In this document: piece after piece, positions 9,771 to 18,279 of the stretch
Layout of the letters: each line of letters opens with the position of its first letter
How positions within the stretch are numbered: the first letter of the stretch is position 1
Source: Alistipes sp. Zagget8
GTDB taxonomy: Bacteria; Bacteroidota; Bacteroidia; Bacteroidales; Rikenellaceae
Direction of reading: 5' to 3'
Length of the DNA stretch: 64,000 bases
Assembly (NCBI GenBank): GCA_001941065.1
Contig: MSHJ01000010.1
Coordinates: 310,001-374,000, forward strand
Position numbers and translations under genes: made by a program
Notes under the pieces: model-generated
What the model was told of the DNA's origin: nothing
Databases searched by the model: none
Seen by the model: only the letters and a program-made list of their open reading frames with translations

Positions 9771-11552
9771 ATGTCTTTCCGCACCGAGCGCATCTACCTC
9801 GAGTTCCTCCGGCTGACCCGGAGGTTGTCGAACAGCCAGATCATGATGCTTCTGGCCGTGGTGGTCGGTGTGCTCGCGGGACTCGGCACCTATCTGTTCG
9901 AGATGCTGCTGCACGGCATCAAGAGCGGACTGATCCGCTGGTTCCCGGTGGACAGCGCCCATGTCCTCTTTCTGGTCTACCCCGCCATCGGCATCATCCT
10001 GGCAACGCTGTTCGTCAAATACATCGTCCGCGACAACATCTCCGAAGGCGTGACGCGCGTCCTGTACGCCATGTCGAGCCGCAACTCGCGCATCGCCGGC
10101 CACAACTGCTGGACCTCGGTCGTGGGCGGCGCCACGACCATCGGATTCGGCGGATCGGTGGGTCCCGAGGCCCCGATCGTGCTGACGGGAGCCGCCATCG
10201 GCTCGAACATCGGGCGGCTGGCGCGTCTCAACTACAAACACACGACGCTGCTGCTGTGCTGCGGCGCCGGAGCCGCCCTCGCGGCGATCTTCAAAGCCCC
10301 GATCACGGGCGTGGTCTTCGTGCTGGAAATCCTGATGCTCGACATCACCGCCGGGTCGGTCATCCCGCTGCTGATCGCCTCTATCACCGCCACGACGATG
10401 GCCTTCATGCTCCGCGGCTTCGACCCGATTCTGGCCGTGACGCTGGCCCCTGCGGATGCCTTCGAGCTGTGGCAGATCCCGCTGTTCATCCTGCTCGGCG
10501 GGCTGTGCGGACTGATGTCGTGGTATTTCACGTCGATGAACTCCCGCGTCGGGAATTTCTTCAAGGGCATCGACAAGCAGTACAAAAAATGGCTGTGGGG
10601 CGGCGTGATCCTCGGCGTGCTGATCTTCATCTTCCCGCCGCTGTACGGCGAAGGCTACGAAGGATTCACCTCGCTCATGCACGGCAACGCGCAGGAGCTG
10701 TTCAACAACTCGCTATTCTACCGCTTCCGCGACATCGACTGGGTCATCATCCTCTTCGTCATCGCCACGATGTTCTTCAAGGTCATCGCCATGGCCTCGA
10801 CCAATGCCGCGGGCGGCGTGGGCGGAACTTTCGCGCCGTCGCTGTTCGTCGGGGCCTTCACGGGCGCTTCGCTGGCGCTGGTCTGCAACACGCTGTTCGG
10901 CTGGGAGGTGTCGATCGTCTCGTTCACGCTGGTGGGCATGGCGGGCGTCATGTCGGGGGTGATGAAGGCCCCGCTGACCTCGATTTTCCTCATCGCCGAA
11001 CTCTCGAACGGCTACGGGCTTTTCATCCCGCTGATGATTACGGCCTGCATCTCGTTCGCCGTGGGCTACTACCTCGACCCCGACTCGATCTACACCAAGC
11101 AGCTGCGCCTGAACGGCGAACTGCTGACCCACGACAAGGACCAGTCGGTGTTCGTCTTCCTGAAACTCGAGGAGCTGATGGAGACCGATTTCCTGCGCAT
11201 CCGGGAGAACATGACCCTCGGGGACATCGTGCACATCATCTCGACGGCACGCCGCAACATCTTCCCCGTGATCGACAATTTCGGACGCCTGCTGGGCGTG
11301 GTCCAGCTGGACGACCTGCGCGAAGACATGTTCAAGCACGAGCGGTACGGCCGTCCGATTTCGGACTACATGATCCCGCCTCCGGACAAGATTATCGAGC
11401 ACGAATCGATCCTGAGCGTCATGGAGAAATTCGAGGACAAGCGCACCTGGATGCTGCCCGTCGTGGACAAGCAGGGGCGTTACATCGGGTTCATCTCCAA
11501 ATCGCGCATCCTGAACGCCTACCGCGAACAATTAGTGAAAATCCAGCAGTAG
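9771..11552 (+). CDS. ClC-family chloride channel/transporter with C-terminal CBS domains
   Basis: A 593-residue inner-membrane protein. The ClC core covers about residues 25-440 with many helices, the anion-path motif GFGGSVGPEAP (the gating-glutamate position is Glu133), a KAPITGVVFVLE segment and GGVGGTFAPSLFVGA. Two CBS domains (about 465-590, MTLGDIVHIISTARRNIFPVIDN and ESILSVMEKFEDKRTWMLPVVD) probably bind adenine nucleotides and regulate the pore. The conserved glutamate is retained, which is found in both channels and H+/Cl- exchangers. Confidence 0.93.
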   Translation: MSFRTERIYLEFLRLTRRLSNSQIMMLLAVVVGVLAGLGTYLFEMLLHGIKSGLIRWFPVDSAHVLFLVYPAIGIILATLFVKYIVRDNISEGVTRVLYAMSSRNSRIAGHNCWTSVVGGATTIGFGGSVGPEAPIVLTGAAIGSNIGRLARLNYKHTTLLLCCGAGAALAAIFKAPITGVVFVLEILMLDITAGSVIPLLIASITATTMAFMLRGFDPILAVTLAPADAFELWQIPLFILLGGLCGLMSWYFTSMNSRVGNFFKGIDKQYKKWLWGGVILGVLIFIFPPLYGEGYEGFTSLMHGNAQELFNNSLFYRFRDIDWVIILFVIATMFFKVIAMASTNAAGGVGGTFAPSLFVGAFTGASLALVCNTLFGWEVSIVSFTLVGMAGVMSGVMKAPLTSIFLIAELSNGYGLFIPLMITACISFAVGYYLDPDSIYTKQLRLNGELLTHDKDQSVFVFLKLEELMETDFLRIRENMTLGDIVHIISTARRNIFPVIDNFGRLLGVVQLDDLREDMFKHERYGRPISDYMIPPPDKIIEHESILSVMEKFEDKRTWMLPVVDKQGRYIGFISKSRILNAYREQLVKIQQ

Positions 11553-11594
11553 CGCTCCGACAAGGAATTTCAATTTGAGTTTAACCCTTTTTTT

Positions 11595-11999
11595 ATGGAA
11601 TGCAGCGTCTTATACGAAGGTTGGCAAATGGAATGTTGTGGAAAACCATTCACCATAGGCGACATCGTAAGGTGGCCCGTAGTCACCTGGAAAAAACAGA
11701 TTGCCGTTTCCAATGGCGAGTCGCGGGATTCAGACTATGCATATGAGGCACACGGGGACTCGAACGAGGGCCTGTATATACTCCAAGGAGTCGTATACCA
11801 AATCGACGTACTGTATACAGTACGCAAACCGTCGGATGACGATCCCCGACTAATGCTTCCGTTTTCGGACTTTTTCGTAACTGCCGAAAAAGCGGACGGG
11901 GAGGAGGAGGAAATCGACGGAGCCGATTTCGACGCTTATATAGTTTCATTAAAGAACATCGAAATACGACCTGTTTCCGCCGATGGACCGATTCTTTGA
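11595..11999 (+). CDS. hypothetical protein, DUF6578-like
   Basis: A 134-residue soluble acidic protein. The opening VLYEGWQMECCGKPFTIGDIV, with a paired Cys-Cys after a Trp and followed by GD-V-W, resembles proteins called DUF6578 in actinobacteria; I cannot confirm this without a profile search. A later acidic stretch EKADGEEEEIDGADFDAY is probably a loop. No signal peptide or catalytic motif is visible. The base composition is more AT-rich than the neighbours, which hints at transfer. It stands alone between clc and a PAS-domain gene. Confidence 0.6.
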   Translation: MECSVLYEGWQMECCGKPFTIGDIVRWPVVTWKKQIAVSNGESRDSDYAYEAHGDSNEGLYILQGVVYQIDVLYTVRKPSDDDPRLMLPFSDFFVTAEKADGEEEEIDGADFDAYIVSLKNIEIRPVSADGPIL

Positions 12000-12057
12000 A
12001 AAGAGACATTTCGCCTGCGGAACACACATCCGAAAGGTTCTAAATTATGAATTGTGA

Positions 12058-12405
12058 ATGATGAATTGTGAATTGAACCGCATCTGGGCCGAAGAGGTCA
12101 ACTGCGCCGTCACAGTGTGCGACACCGAGGGTACGATCGTCTACATGAACGAAAAGGCACGGGCCACGTTCGCCAAACACGGCGACCTGATCGGCCAAAA
12201 CCTCTTCGACTGCCACAGCGAACGCTCGCGCGAAATGATCCGCCGGATGCTCGCCACGGGCGGCACGAACGCCTACACCATCGAAAAGCAGGGCGTGCGC
12301 AAGATGATCTACCAGACGGCCTGGAAGGAGCGCGGCGAGGTCCGCGGGCTGGTGGAAATCTCGATGGAGATACCCGCCGAAATGCCGCACTACATCCGGA
12401 AATAA
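12058..12405 (+). CDS. single-domain PAS protein
   Basis: A 115-residue cytoplasmic protein consisting of one PAS fold: VNCAVTVCDTEGTIVYMNEKA, then the GDLIGQNLFDCHSERSREMI helix region and a closing beta-strand segment MIYQTAWKERGEVRGLVEISMEI. No kinase or output domain is attached, so it may bind a small ligand or partner and act on another protein. The start codon and first residues (MMNCELN) lie inside an AT-rich intergenic repeat (ATGAATTGTGAAT type), so a later start cannot be excluded, though no other Met precedes the PAS core. Confidence 0.75.
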   Translation: MMNCELNRIWAEEVNCAVTVCDTEGTIVYMNEKARATFAKHGDLIGQNLFDCHSERSREMIRRMLATGGTNAYTIEKQGVRKMIYQTAWKERGEVRGLVEISMEIPAEMPHYIRK

Positions 12406-12406
12406 T

Positions 12407-12440
12407 AAAAGGAGGTTTTTCAAAACCTCCTTTTGTTTTA
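12407..12440. terminator. bidirectional terminator between convergent genes
   Basis: Stem AAAAGGAGGTTT (12407-12418), 4-nt loop, complement AAACCTCCTTTT (12423-12434), then GTTTTA. The A/T ends serve both strands. Confidence 0.85.
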
Positions 12441-12722
12441 CAGAAACGCCCCGAATCCGGACAAGTGTTTCGTAGGCGAAAATTCAACGACCTCGTAGTC
12501 GGCGACGCCATGGATGCGGAACGGGTCTTCACACGTCAGGGCTTCGACGGCCGCGCGGTCCGCGGCACGGCAGAGGATGACGCCTCCCGTACGGGGATTC
12601 TGCGGCCCCGAGCAGAGGAACACCCCTTCGGCATAATGCCGGTCGAGGTATTCACGATGCGCCGCGAGGTGTCTCTCCACCTCGGCAAGCGGTTTCTTAT
12701 AGGAAAGCAGGATAACGAACAT
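12438..12722 (-). CDS. YciI family protein
   Basis: A 94-residue YCII-like alpha+beta barrel protein: MFVILLSYKKPLAEVERHLAAHREYLDRHYAEGVFLCSG core, then GGVILCRAADRAAVEALTCEDPF. The conserved His-Asp pair of the family maps to H in AAHREYL and D in CEDPF. The exact function is unknown; relatives are dehydrochlorinase-like or simple dimeric proteins. The start at 12722 fits the family; an earlier in-frame Met at 12788 would read through a GC hairpin. The stop overlaps the terminator arm. Confidence 0.85.
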   Translation of the reverse strand: MFVILLSYKKPLAEVERHLAAHREYLDRHYAEGVFLCSGPQNPRTGGVILCRAADRAAVEALTCEDPFRIHGVADYEVVEFSPTKHLSGFGAFL

Positions 12723-12742
12723 AATTACGTTGCAATAGTAAG

Positions 12743-12763
12743 CCCCCGCCGAGGCGGGGGTTT
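12743..12763. other. GC-rich hairpin in intergenic region
   Basis: CCCCCGCC (12743-12750) and GGCGGGGG (12753-12760) form an 8-bp near-perfect palindrome followed by TTT on the plus strand. It lies just upstream of the YciI start. It could end plus-strand readthrough or sit in the YciI leader. Confidence 0.45.
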
Positions 12764-12861
12764 GGGGGTGGGTCAGACTTGCAAACACGGCGGCACGCCG
12801 GGAGGATTCCGCCGACCGTTATGAATCCTTCGTTCATATTTCACAAAACCGGATCGTCTTT

Positions 12862-13827
12862 TCACAGCTTAATGTCGTAAATCTGGATCACGCCCGAGAG
12901 TTTGCCCGCATCGTCGGTGACGAGCAGCGAGGTGACCTTGTTGCGGGTCATCATCTTCTCGGCCTCGATCAGTTTTTCATCCGGCGTGATGGTCTTGGGG
13001 TTGCGCGTGGCGATGTCCGCGGCCTTAATGTTGAAGAACTCGCCTCGCAGACGCTCCATCGCACGTCGCACGTCGCCGTCGGTGACGATACCCTCGATCC
13101 GGTCGCCGTCGCAGATCACGATCAGCCCCAGCCCGCCCTTCGAAATGGCATGGATCATCTCCGCCGCCGGGCAGTCGGGAGCCACTACCGGCAGATCGTG
13201 ATCGCGCATGACGCTACCCACGGTCATCAGCAGACGCCGTCCGAGGCTGCCGCCCGGGTGCAGACGCGCGAAATCGACGCTCGTGAAACCCCGCATCTGC
13301 ATCAGCGACACGGCCAGCGCATCGCCCATGGCGATCTGCGCCGTGGTCGACGACGTGGGCGCGAGGTGTAGGATGCAGGCCTCCTCGCGGACCCCGACAT
13401 CCAGATGCACATCGGAATTCTTGGCCAGCGCCGACTCGGGATTCCCGGTCATCGAAACGATCCGGTTCCCGTTGGAGTGGATGAAGGGCACGATTTTCAG
13501 AATCTCGTCCGTCTCGCCCGAATAGGAGAGCGCCACTACGATGTCTTCCTTCGAAATCATACCCAGGTCGCCGTGGAAAGCCTCCCCGGGGTGGAGGAAA
13601 AAACTCGGGGTACCCGTCGAAGCGAGCGTCGCGGCGATCTTGCGCCCCACGAGGCCCGACTTGCCCATACCCGTGATGATACACTTGCCGCGGCTTTCGA
13701 GAATCAGCTCCACGGCCGCGGCGAACTCGTCGCCCAAAGTCTCTTCCAAATGTTTAAGCGTCAGCATCTCCGTATGAATCGCCTTGCGGGCCACCGCGAG
13801 AATCTGCGCCTTTGTCGTATCGGTCAT
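12862..13827 (-). CDS. kdsD: D-arabinose 5-phosphate isomerase (KpsF/GutQ family)
   Basis: A 321-residue enzyme converting ribulose 5-phosphate to arabinose 5-phosphate, the first step of Kdo synthesis. It has an N-terminal SIS sugar-isomerase domain (about 30-175; GKCIITGMGKSGLVGRKIAATLASTGTPSFFLHPGEAFHGDLG) and two C-terminal CBS domains (about 205-321). The ATG directly abuts the kdsA stop (TAAATG), so it is translated with the rest of the Kdo operon. Confidence 0.95.
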   Translation of the reverse strand: MTDTTKAQILAVARKAIHTEMLTLKHLEETLGDEFAAAVELILESRGKCIITGMGKSGLVGRKIAATLASTGTPSFFLHPGEAFHGDLGMISKEDIVVALSYSGETDEILKIVPFIHSNGNRIVSMTGNPESALAKNSDVHLDVGVREEACILHLAPTSSTTAQIAMGDALAVSLMQMRGFTSVDFARLHPGGSLGRRLLMTVGSVMRDHDLPVVAPDCPAAEMIHAISKGGLGLIVICDGDRIEGIVTDGDVRRAMERLRGEFFNIKAADIATRNPKTITPDEKLIEAEKMMTRNKVTSLLVTDDAGKLSGVIQIYDIKL

Positions 13828-14583
13828 TTAAAGCAGGGATTTAATTAATGCTTCCAAATCATCGAGCCTCAGCATATTGGCGGCATCGCTCAGGCCTTTG
13901 TCGGGATCGGGATGCACCTCGAAGAAGAAGCCGTTGGCCCCGAACGCCTTGGCCGCATGGGCCATGGCGGGCACGAACTCCCGGTTGCCGCCCGTCTTGC
14001 CGCCGGCCGCACCGGGACGCTGCACCGAGTGGGTGCAGTCCATGACGACCGTGGGGGCAATTTTGAGCATGTCGGGGATGTTGCGGAAATCGACGACCAG
14101 GTTATTGTAACCGAACGAGTTGCCGCGCTCGGTCAGCCAGATGTCGGAGGCTCCGGCCTCGCGGGCCTTTTCGTAGGGGTATTGCATGTCGGGCCCCGAC
14201 AGGAACTGGGCTTTCTTGATATTCACCGTTTTGCCGGTCTTCGCCGCGGCGACCACCAGATCGGTCTGGCGGCAGAGGAACGCCGGAATCTGAATCACGT
14301 CGACCACCTCGCCCACGGGTGCAGCCTGCGCTGGTTCGTGGATGTCCGTGAGGAGCTTCAGCCCCCATTTCGCACGCACGTCGGCAAGCATCCGCAGGCC
14401 CTTTTCGAGCCCCGGACCGCGGAACGACGCGATAGACGTGCGATTGGCCTTGTCGAACGACGCCTTGAAGATAATGTCGGTGCCGAGCGTCCGGTTGATG
14501 GCCGCCAGCCGTTCGGCCACGACGTCCAGCAGTTCGGCCGACTCTATTACGCACGGACCTGCGATAAATTTCGGACTTCCCAT
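13828..14583 (-). CDS. kdsA: 3-deoxy-8-phosphooctulonate synthase (Kdo8P synthase)
   Basis: A 251-residue TIM-barrel enzyme joining arabinose 5-phosphate with phosphoenolpyruvate. It starts MGSPKFIAGPCVIES: Cys11 matches the metal-binding cysteine of the metal-dependent class (as in Aquifex), not the Asn of E. coli KdsA. KASFDKANRTS, DIWLTERG-SFGYNNL, CTHSVQRPG and FFFEVHPDPDKGLSDAANM supply the other metal and substrate residues. The short N-terminus (no 15-residue lead-in) is normal for this class. It is flanked by kdsB and kdsD. Confidence 0.96.
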   Translation of the reverse strand: MGSPKFIAGPCVIESAELLDVVAERLAAINRTLGTDIIFKASFDKANRTSIASFRGPGLEKGLRMLADVRAKWGLKLLTDIHEPAQAAPVGEVVDVIQIPAFLCRQTDLVVAAAKTGKTVNIKKAQFLSGPDMQYPYEKAREAGASDIWLTERGNSFGYNNLVVDFRNIPDMLKIAPTVVMDCTHSVQRPGAAGGKTGGNREFVPAMAHAAKAFGANGFFFEVHPDPDKGLSDAANMLRLDDLEALIKSLL

Positions 14584-14614
14584 AATTATGAATTATGAAT
14601 TGTGAATTGTGAAT
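14584..14614. repeat. AT-rich intergenic repeat at the kdsB-kdsA junction
   Basis: AATTATGAATTATGAATTG followed by TGAATTGTGAAT, a short-period array like the one at 12043-12076. On the minus strand it supplies the last codons and stop of kdsB. Confidence 0.7.
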
Positions 14615-15353
14615 CGAGAAAGCGTTCCGCTTTCTCCAGGTCTTCGGGGGTGTCGATGCCGATAGTCTCGACCTCCGAGATGCCCACGCCGATCTTGTAG
14701 CCGTTCTCCAGCCAGCGCAGCTGCTCCAGCGATTCGGCCTTTTCGAGCGCCGACTGCGGCAAAGCCGTCACCGCACGCAGCACGTCGGTGCGGAAGGCAT
14801 AGAGCCCGATATGTTTATAAAAGGTATGACGTGCAAGCCACTCCGCACGCTCCACGCCCCGCAGGTAAGGGATCACCGAGCGGGAAAAATAGATGGCCCG
14901 CGACTGTGCGTCGAGGACCACCTTGGGGGAGTTTGGATTTTCGAGGGCGGCGAGTCCGTCGGCCTCGGTGAAGGGTTTCACGAGCGTGGCGATGTCAGTC
15001 GCGGGGTCGTCGAAACACCGTTTCACGGCCTCCAGCTGCGAAGGCTGGATAAAGGGTTCGTCGCCCTGCACGTTCACGACCACGTCATACTCCACGCCGA
15101 GCCGGTCATAGGCTTCCCGACAGCGGTCGGTGCCGCTCCGGTGATCCGGGGAGGTCATTTCGACCCGGCCCCCGAAAGCCCGCACGGCGTCGCGGATGCG
15201 CTCGTCGTCGGTAGCCACCACGGCATCGTCCAGCACGCCGGCAACCTGCTCGTAAACCCGCTGGATGACGGGTTTGCCGCCCAGCACGGCCAGCGGTTTG
15301 CCGGGAAAGCGCGTCGACGCGTAACGCGCGGGAATGATCGCAATGAATTTCAT
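14586..15353 (-). CDS. kdsB: 3-deoxy-manno-octulosonate cytidylyltransferase (CMP-Kdo synthetase)
   Basis: A 255-residue enzyme activating Kdo with CTP. It opens [20 protein letters not shown], the nucleotide-binding signature, and contains [50 protein letters not shown] and [12 protein letters not shown], all diagnostic. The last eight residues, SQFTIHNS, are encoded by an AT-rich intergenic repeat rather than family sequence, so the original stop seems to have been replaced. It overlaps yjbR by 4 nt and precedes kdsA. Confidence 0.96.
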   Translation of the reverse strand: MKFIAIIPARYASTRFPGKPLAVLGGKPVIQRVYEQVAGVLDDAVVATDDERIRDAVRAFGGRVEMTSPDHRSGTDRCREAYDRLGVEYDVVVNVQGDEPFIQPSQLEAVKRCFDDPATDIATLVKPFTEADGLAALENPNSPKVVLDAQSRAIYFSRSVIPYLRGVERAEWLARHTFYKHIGLYAFRTDVLRAVTALPQSALEKAESLEQLRWLENGYKIGVGISEVETIGIDTPEDLEKAERFLDSQFTIHNS

Positions 15354-15736
15354 AGTACCCTGTTTTCTTCGGCCAATTCGGCCCGCTGCTTGTTCGTCAG
15401 ATGCGCCGCCGCCAGTTCATACGACTGCCGGACCAGCTCCTTCAGGAGTTGCCCGGGCACGTCGCTGTCGAAACGGACGCTGATCCAATGTTTTTTGTTC
15501 ATGTGCCAGCCCGGACCGATGCCCTCGTAACGCTCCCGCAGTTCCGGAATCCGCTCGGGAGCGCACCGCACATTGCAGAAATCCCAGGCTACGGCGTTCA
15601 CGAAACAGAACCATTTGTCCAGCACGTAAAACACGAGTATATCCCGATCGTAATCCGATGTAGACTTGCCGAACGGAAAATCGTCGTGCGTCCCTGCAAA
15701 CGAGAGGCAGTAGGTCCGGAACTCCTCGATATTCAT
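15350..15736 (-). CDS. MmcQ/YjbR family protein
   Basis: A 128-residue protein of the MmcQ/YjbR (CyaY-like fold) family: [23 protein letters not shown], then [25 protein letters not shown] and [14 protein letters not shown]. Members have a DNA-binding-like fold but no proven general function. The ATG directly abuts the lon stop, and the stop overlaps the kdsB start, so it is translated as part of the lon-kds operon. Confidence 0.88.
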   Translation of the reverse strand: MNIEEFRTYCLSFAGTHDDFPFGKSTSDYDRDILVFYVLDKWFCFVNAVAWDFCNVRCAPERIPELRERYEGIGPGWHMNKKHWISVRFDSDVPGQLLKELVRQSYELAAAHLTNKQRAELAEENRVL

Positions 15737-18166
15737 CTACTCCAAAGCCAGTTTCAGCACCTCGTCGTTGGTCTTCACATAGTGGAACGTCAGTCCGGCG
15801 ATATAGTCCTCCTTGATCTCGGCGATGTCCTTGCGGTTCTCCTCCGAGAAGATCAGCTCCGTGATGCCGGCACGCTTGGCGGCCAGAATCTTCTCCTTCA
15901 CGCCGCCCACGGGCATCACCCGTCCGCGGAGGGTCGTCTCGCCCGTCATGGCGATGCGCTCCTTCACCTTGCGGCCCGTGTAGGTCGAGACGATCGAGGT
16001 CACCATCGTGATACCCGCCGAAGGTCCGTCCTTCGGAATGGCGCCCTCCGGCACGTGGATGTTGATGTCGTTCTTCTCGAACAGCTCGGGGTCAATGCCC
16101 AGCTCTTTGTGGTGGGCCATCACCCATTCGTGGGCAATCGTGGCCGACTCCTTCATCACCTCGCCCAGGTTACCCGTCAGGCTCACCTTGCCCTTGCCGG
16201 GCGTCAGCACCGATTCGATATAGAGGATGTCGCCGCCGACCTCGGTCCAGGCGAGGCCCGTCACGACGCCCGTCATGCCGCCCACCTCGTACTCCTCGCG
16301 GAGGAACTTGGGCATGCCGAGTATCTTCTCGACGTCTTTGGCCGAAACCTCGGGCGCGAAAGCCTCGTCGAAGGCGATCTGCTTGGCGCGGGCCCGGGCG
16401 AGCTTCGCCAGGTTCTTGTCCAGCGAGCGGACGCCCGCCTCGCGCGTATAGCCCGAGACGATCCCCTCGACGGTCTCCGCCGACAGCGTCATCTCCTGCT
16501 CCTTGATGCCGTGGGCCTCGCGCTGCTTGGGCAGCAGGTGGTCCAGCGCGATGCGCACCTTCTCCTCCACGAGGTAGCCGGGGATGTTGATCATCTCCAT
16601 ACGGTCGCGCAGCGCCGGGGCGATGTTGGCGATATTGTTGGCCGTGGCGATGAACAGCACCTTCGACAGGTCGTACTCCATGTCGATGTAGTTGTCGTGG
16701 AAGGTGGTGTTCTGCTCCGGATCGAGCACCTCCAACAGGGCGCTCGAGGGGTCGCCGTGGTTCGAAACCGTCACCTTGTCCACCTCGTCGAGGATGATGA
16801 CCGGATTGGACGATCCGCACCGCTTGATGGTCTGGATGATGCGGCCCGGCATGGCGCCGATGTAGGTGCGGCGGTGTCCGCGGATTTCCGACTCGTCGTG
16901 CAGTCCGCCCAGCGAGATGCGGCCGAACTTGCGGCCCAACGCCGCGGCGACCGACTTGCCCAGCGAGGTCTTGCCCACGCCCGGAGGGCCGTAGAGGCAC
17001 AAAATCGGGGATTTGAGGTCGCCCTTGAGCTTGATGACGGCCAGGTGCTCCAGCAGGCGTTCCTTCACCTCGTCCAGTCCGAAATGGTCGTGGTCGAGCT
17101 GTTCGCGGGCGCACGTGAGGTCGAGGTTGTCCTTCGTCACGTCGTTCCACGGCAGTTCCAGCAACAGCTGCAGGTAGGTCATCTGCACCGAATATTCGGC
17201 CACGGCGGGATTCAGCCGCTCGACCTTCTGCAACTCCTTCTCGAACGTTGCGCCGACCTCCTCGGGCCAGTTCTTCTTCTTGGCCGCCTCGCGCATCTTC
17301 TCGATGTCGGCATCGGCGCCATCGCCCAGCTTGTCCTGAATGGTGCGCATCTGCTGCTGCAGGTAGTAGTCGCGCTGCTGCTTGTCAATCTCCTGCTTGA
17401 CACGCTCCTGAATCTGGTTTTTCAATTCGGCCAGCTGCTGCTCGCGAATCAGTATCTCCAGCAGCTTGCGGGCGCGAGCCAGCAGGCCGGGAGCCTCCAG
17501 CAGCGACTGGCGGTCTTCGTCCGTAAGCTCCATGTTGGAGCAGATGAAATTGATGATGCCGCGTTTCGAGTCGATGTTCTTGATGGCGAAAGCCGCCTCC
17601 TTGGGCATCGACGGCGAGACGTTGATGATGTTCAGCGCCACGTCGCGGATCGAGTCCACGAGGGCCTCGAACTCGATGCTCTTCAGGTCGGGGGTCGAGT
17701 CGCGCAGGGCCGTCACCCGGGCCTTGAAATAGGGCTCGGTGGTGATGTACTCCGTGATTTCGACCTTCTCCAGGCCGTTCAGAATCACCGTCAGGTTGCC
17801 GTTGGGCATTTCGAGAATCTTGATGATGCGGGCCGCCGTGCCGACTTTGTACATGTCGTCCGGCGCGGGGTCCTCGACATCGCTTTCGCGCTGCAGCACG
17901 GCGCCCAGAATACCGCCCTCGGCATTCACCGCGCGGACGAGGTTGATGCTCTTGTCGCGGCCTACCGTGATGGGGGTTATCGCCCCCGGGAAAAGCACCG
18001 AGGAACGCAGCGTAAGGATGGGAATGATCTCGGGAACCTCGACCTCCTCCACGGGTTCGTCACCGCCGGTGACGATGGGAATCATGTGGTGTTTGCCGTC
18101 GAGCAGTTCGGGAACCAGGTTCAGATCGTCTACTTCAAAGGTCTCTATCTTATCTTTTTTACTCAT
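15737..18166 (-). CDS. lon: ATP-dependent Lon protease
   Basis: An 809-residue cytoplasmic AAA+ serine protease. The LON substrate-binding domain occupies about 47-245, followed by a coiled-coil helical region, Walker A GPPGVGKT (393-400), Walker [10 protein letters not shown] and the protease domain with PKDGPSAG (Ser716) and GGVKEK (Lys759) forming the dyad. The start at 18166 ([12 protein letters not shown]) is preferred; the in-frame Met at 18208 lies in the AT-rich promoter region. It is the first gene of the operon leading to the Kdo genes. Confidence 0.97.
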   Translation of the reverse strand: MSKKDKIETFEVDDLNLVPELLDGKHHMIPIVTGGDEPVEEVEVPEIIPILTLRSSVLFPGAITPITVGRDKSINLVRAVNAEGGILGAVLQRESDVEDPAPDDMYKVGTAARIIKILEMPNGNLTVILNGLEKVEITEYITTEPYFKARVTALRDSTPDLKSIEFEALVDSIRDVALNIINVSPSMPKEAAFAIKNIDSKRGIINFICSNMELTDEDRQSLLEAPGLLARARKLLEILIREQQLAELKNQIQERVKQEIDKQQRDYYLQQQMRTIQDKLGDGADADIEKMREAAKKKNWPEEVGATFEKELQKVERLNPAVAEYSVQMTYLQLLLELPWNDVTKDNLDLTCAREQLDHDHFGLDEVKERLLEHLAVIKLKGDLKSPILCLYGPPGVGKTSLGKSVAAALGRKFGRISLGGLHDESEIRGHRRTYIGAMPGRIIQTIKRCGSSNPVIILDEVDKVTVSNHGDPSSALLEVLDPEQNTTFHDNYIDMEYDLSKVLFIATANNIANIAPALRDRMEMINIPGYLVEEKVRIALDHLLPKQREAHGIKEQEMTLSAETVEGIVSGYTREAGVRSLDKNLAKLARARAKQIAFDEAFAPEVSAKDVEKILGMPKFLREEYEVGGMTGVVTGLAWTEVGGDILYIESVLTPGKGKVSLTGNLGEVMKESATIAHEWVMAHHKELGIDPELFEKNDINIHVPEGAIPKDGPSAGITMVTSIVSTYTGRKVKERIAMTGETTLRGRVMPVGGVKEKILAAKRAGITELIFSEENRKDIAEIKEDYIAGLTFHYVKTNDEVLKLALE

Positions 18167-18172
18167 AGCATA

Positions 18173-18196
18173 CAAATATATAATGTTGCAAAGGTA
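18173..18196 (-). promoter_or_regulatory. two candidate -7 elements upstream of lon
   Basis: On the minus strand TACCTTTG (18196-18189) and TATATTTG (18180-18173) both match TAnnTTTG, 22 and 6 nt before the lon ATG. No clear -33 element at the right distance. Confidence 0.45.
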
Positions 18197-18239
18197 ACGT
18201 TTTTTCATGGTTTTTATTTTATCTTTGACAGAATGTTAA

Positions 18240-18247
18240 TAACTTTG
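18240..18247 (+). promoter_or_regulatory. candidate -7 element upstream of valS
   Basis: TAACTTTG matches TAnnTTTG exactly, 32 nt before the valS ATG. A TTTG occurs only 12 nt upstream, too close, so the -33 element is unclear. Confidence 0.45.
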
Positions 18248-18279
18248 CATCCCTGAAAACAAAGTAAAACCTACGCGCT

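Noticed and set aside
11808..11823. Perfect 16-bp palindrome GTACTGTATACAGTAC
   Set aside because: It lies inside the DUF6578-like reading frame and has no second copy or promoter nearby; probably chance.
18224..18247. TTTG and TAACTTTG as a full valS promoter
   Set aside because: The gap is only 12 nt, too short for the 19-21 nt consensus; only the -7 element was kept.
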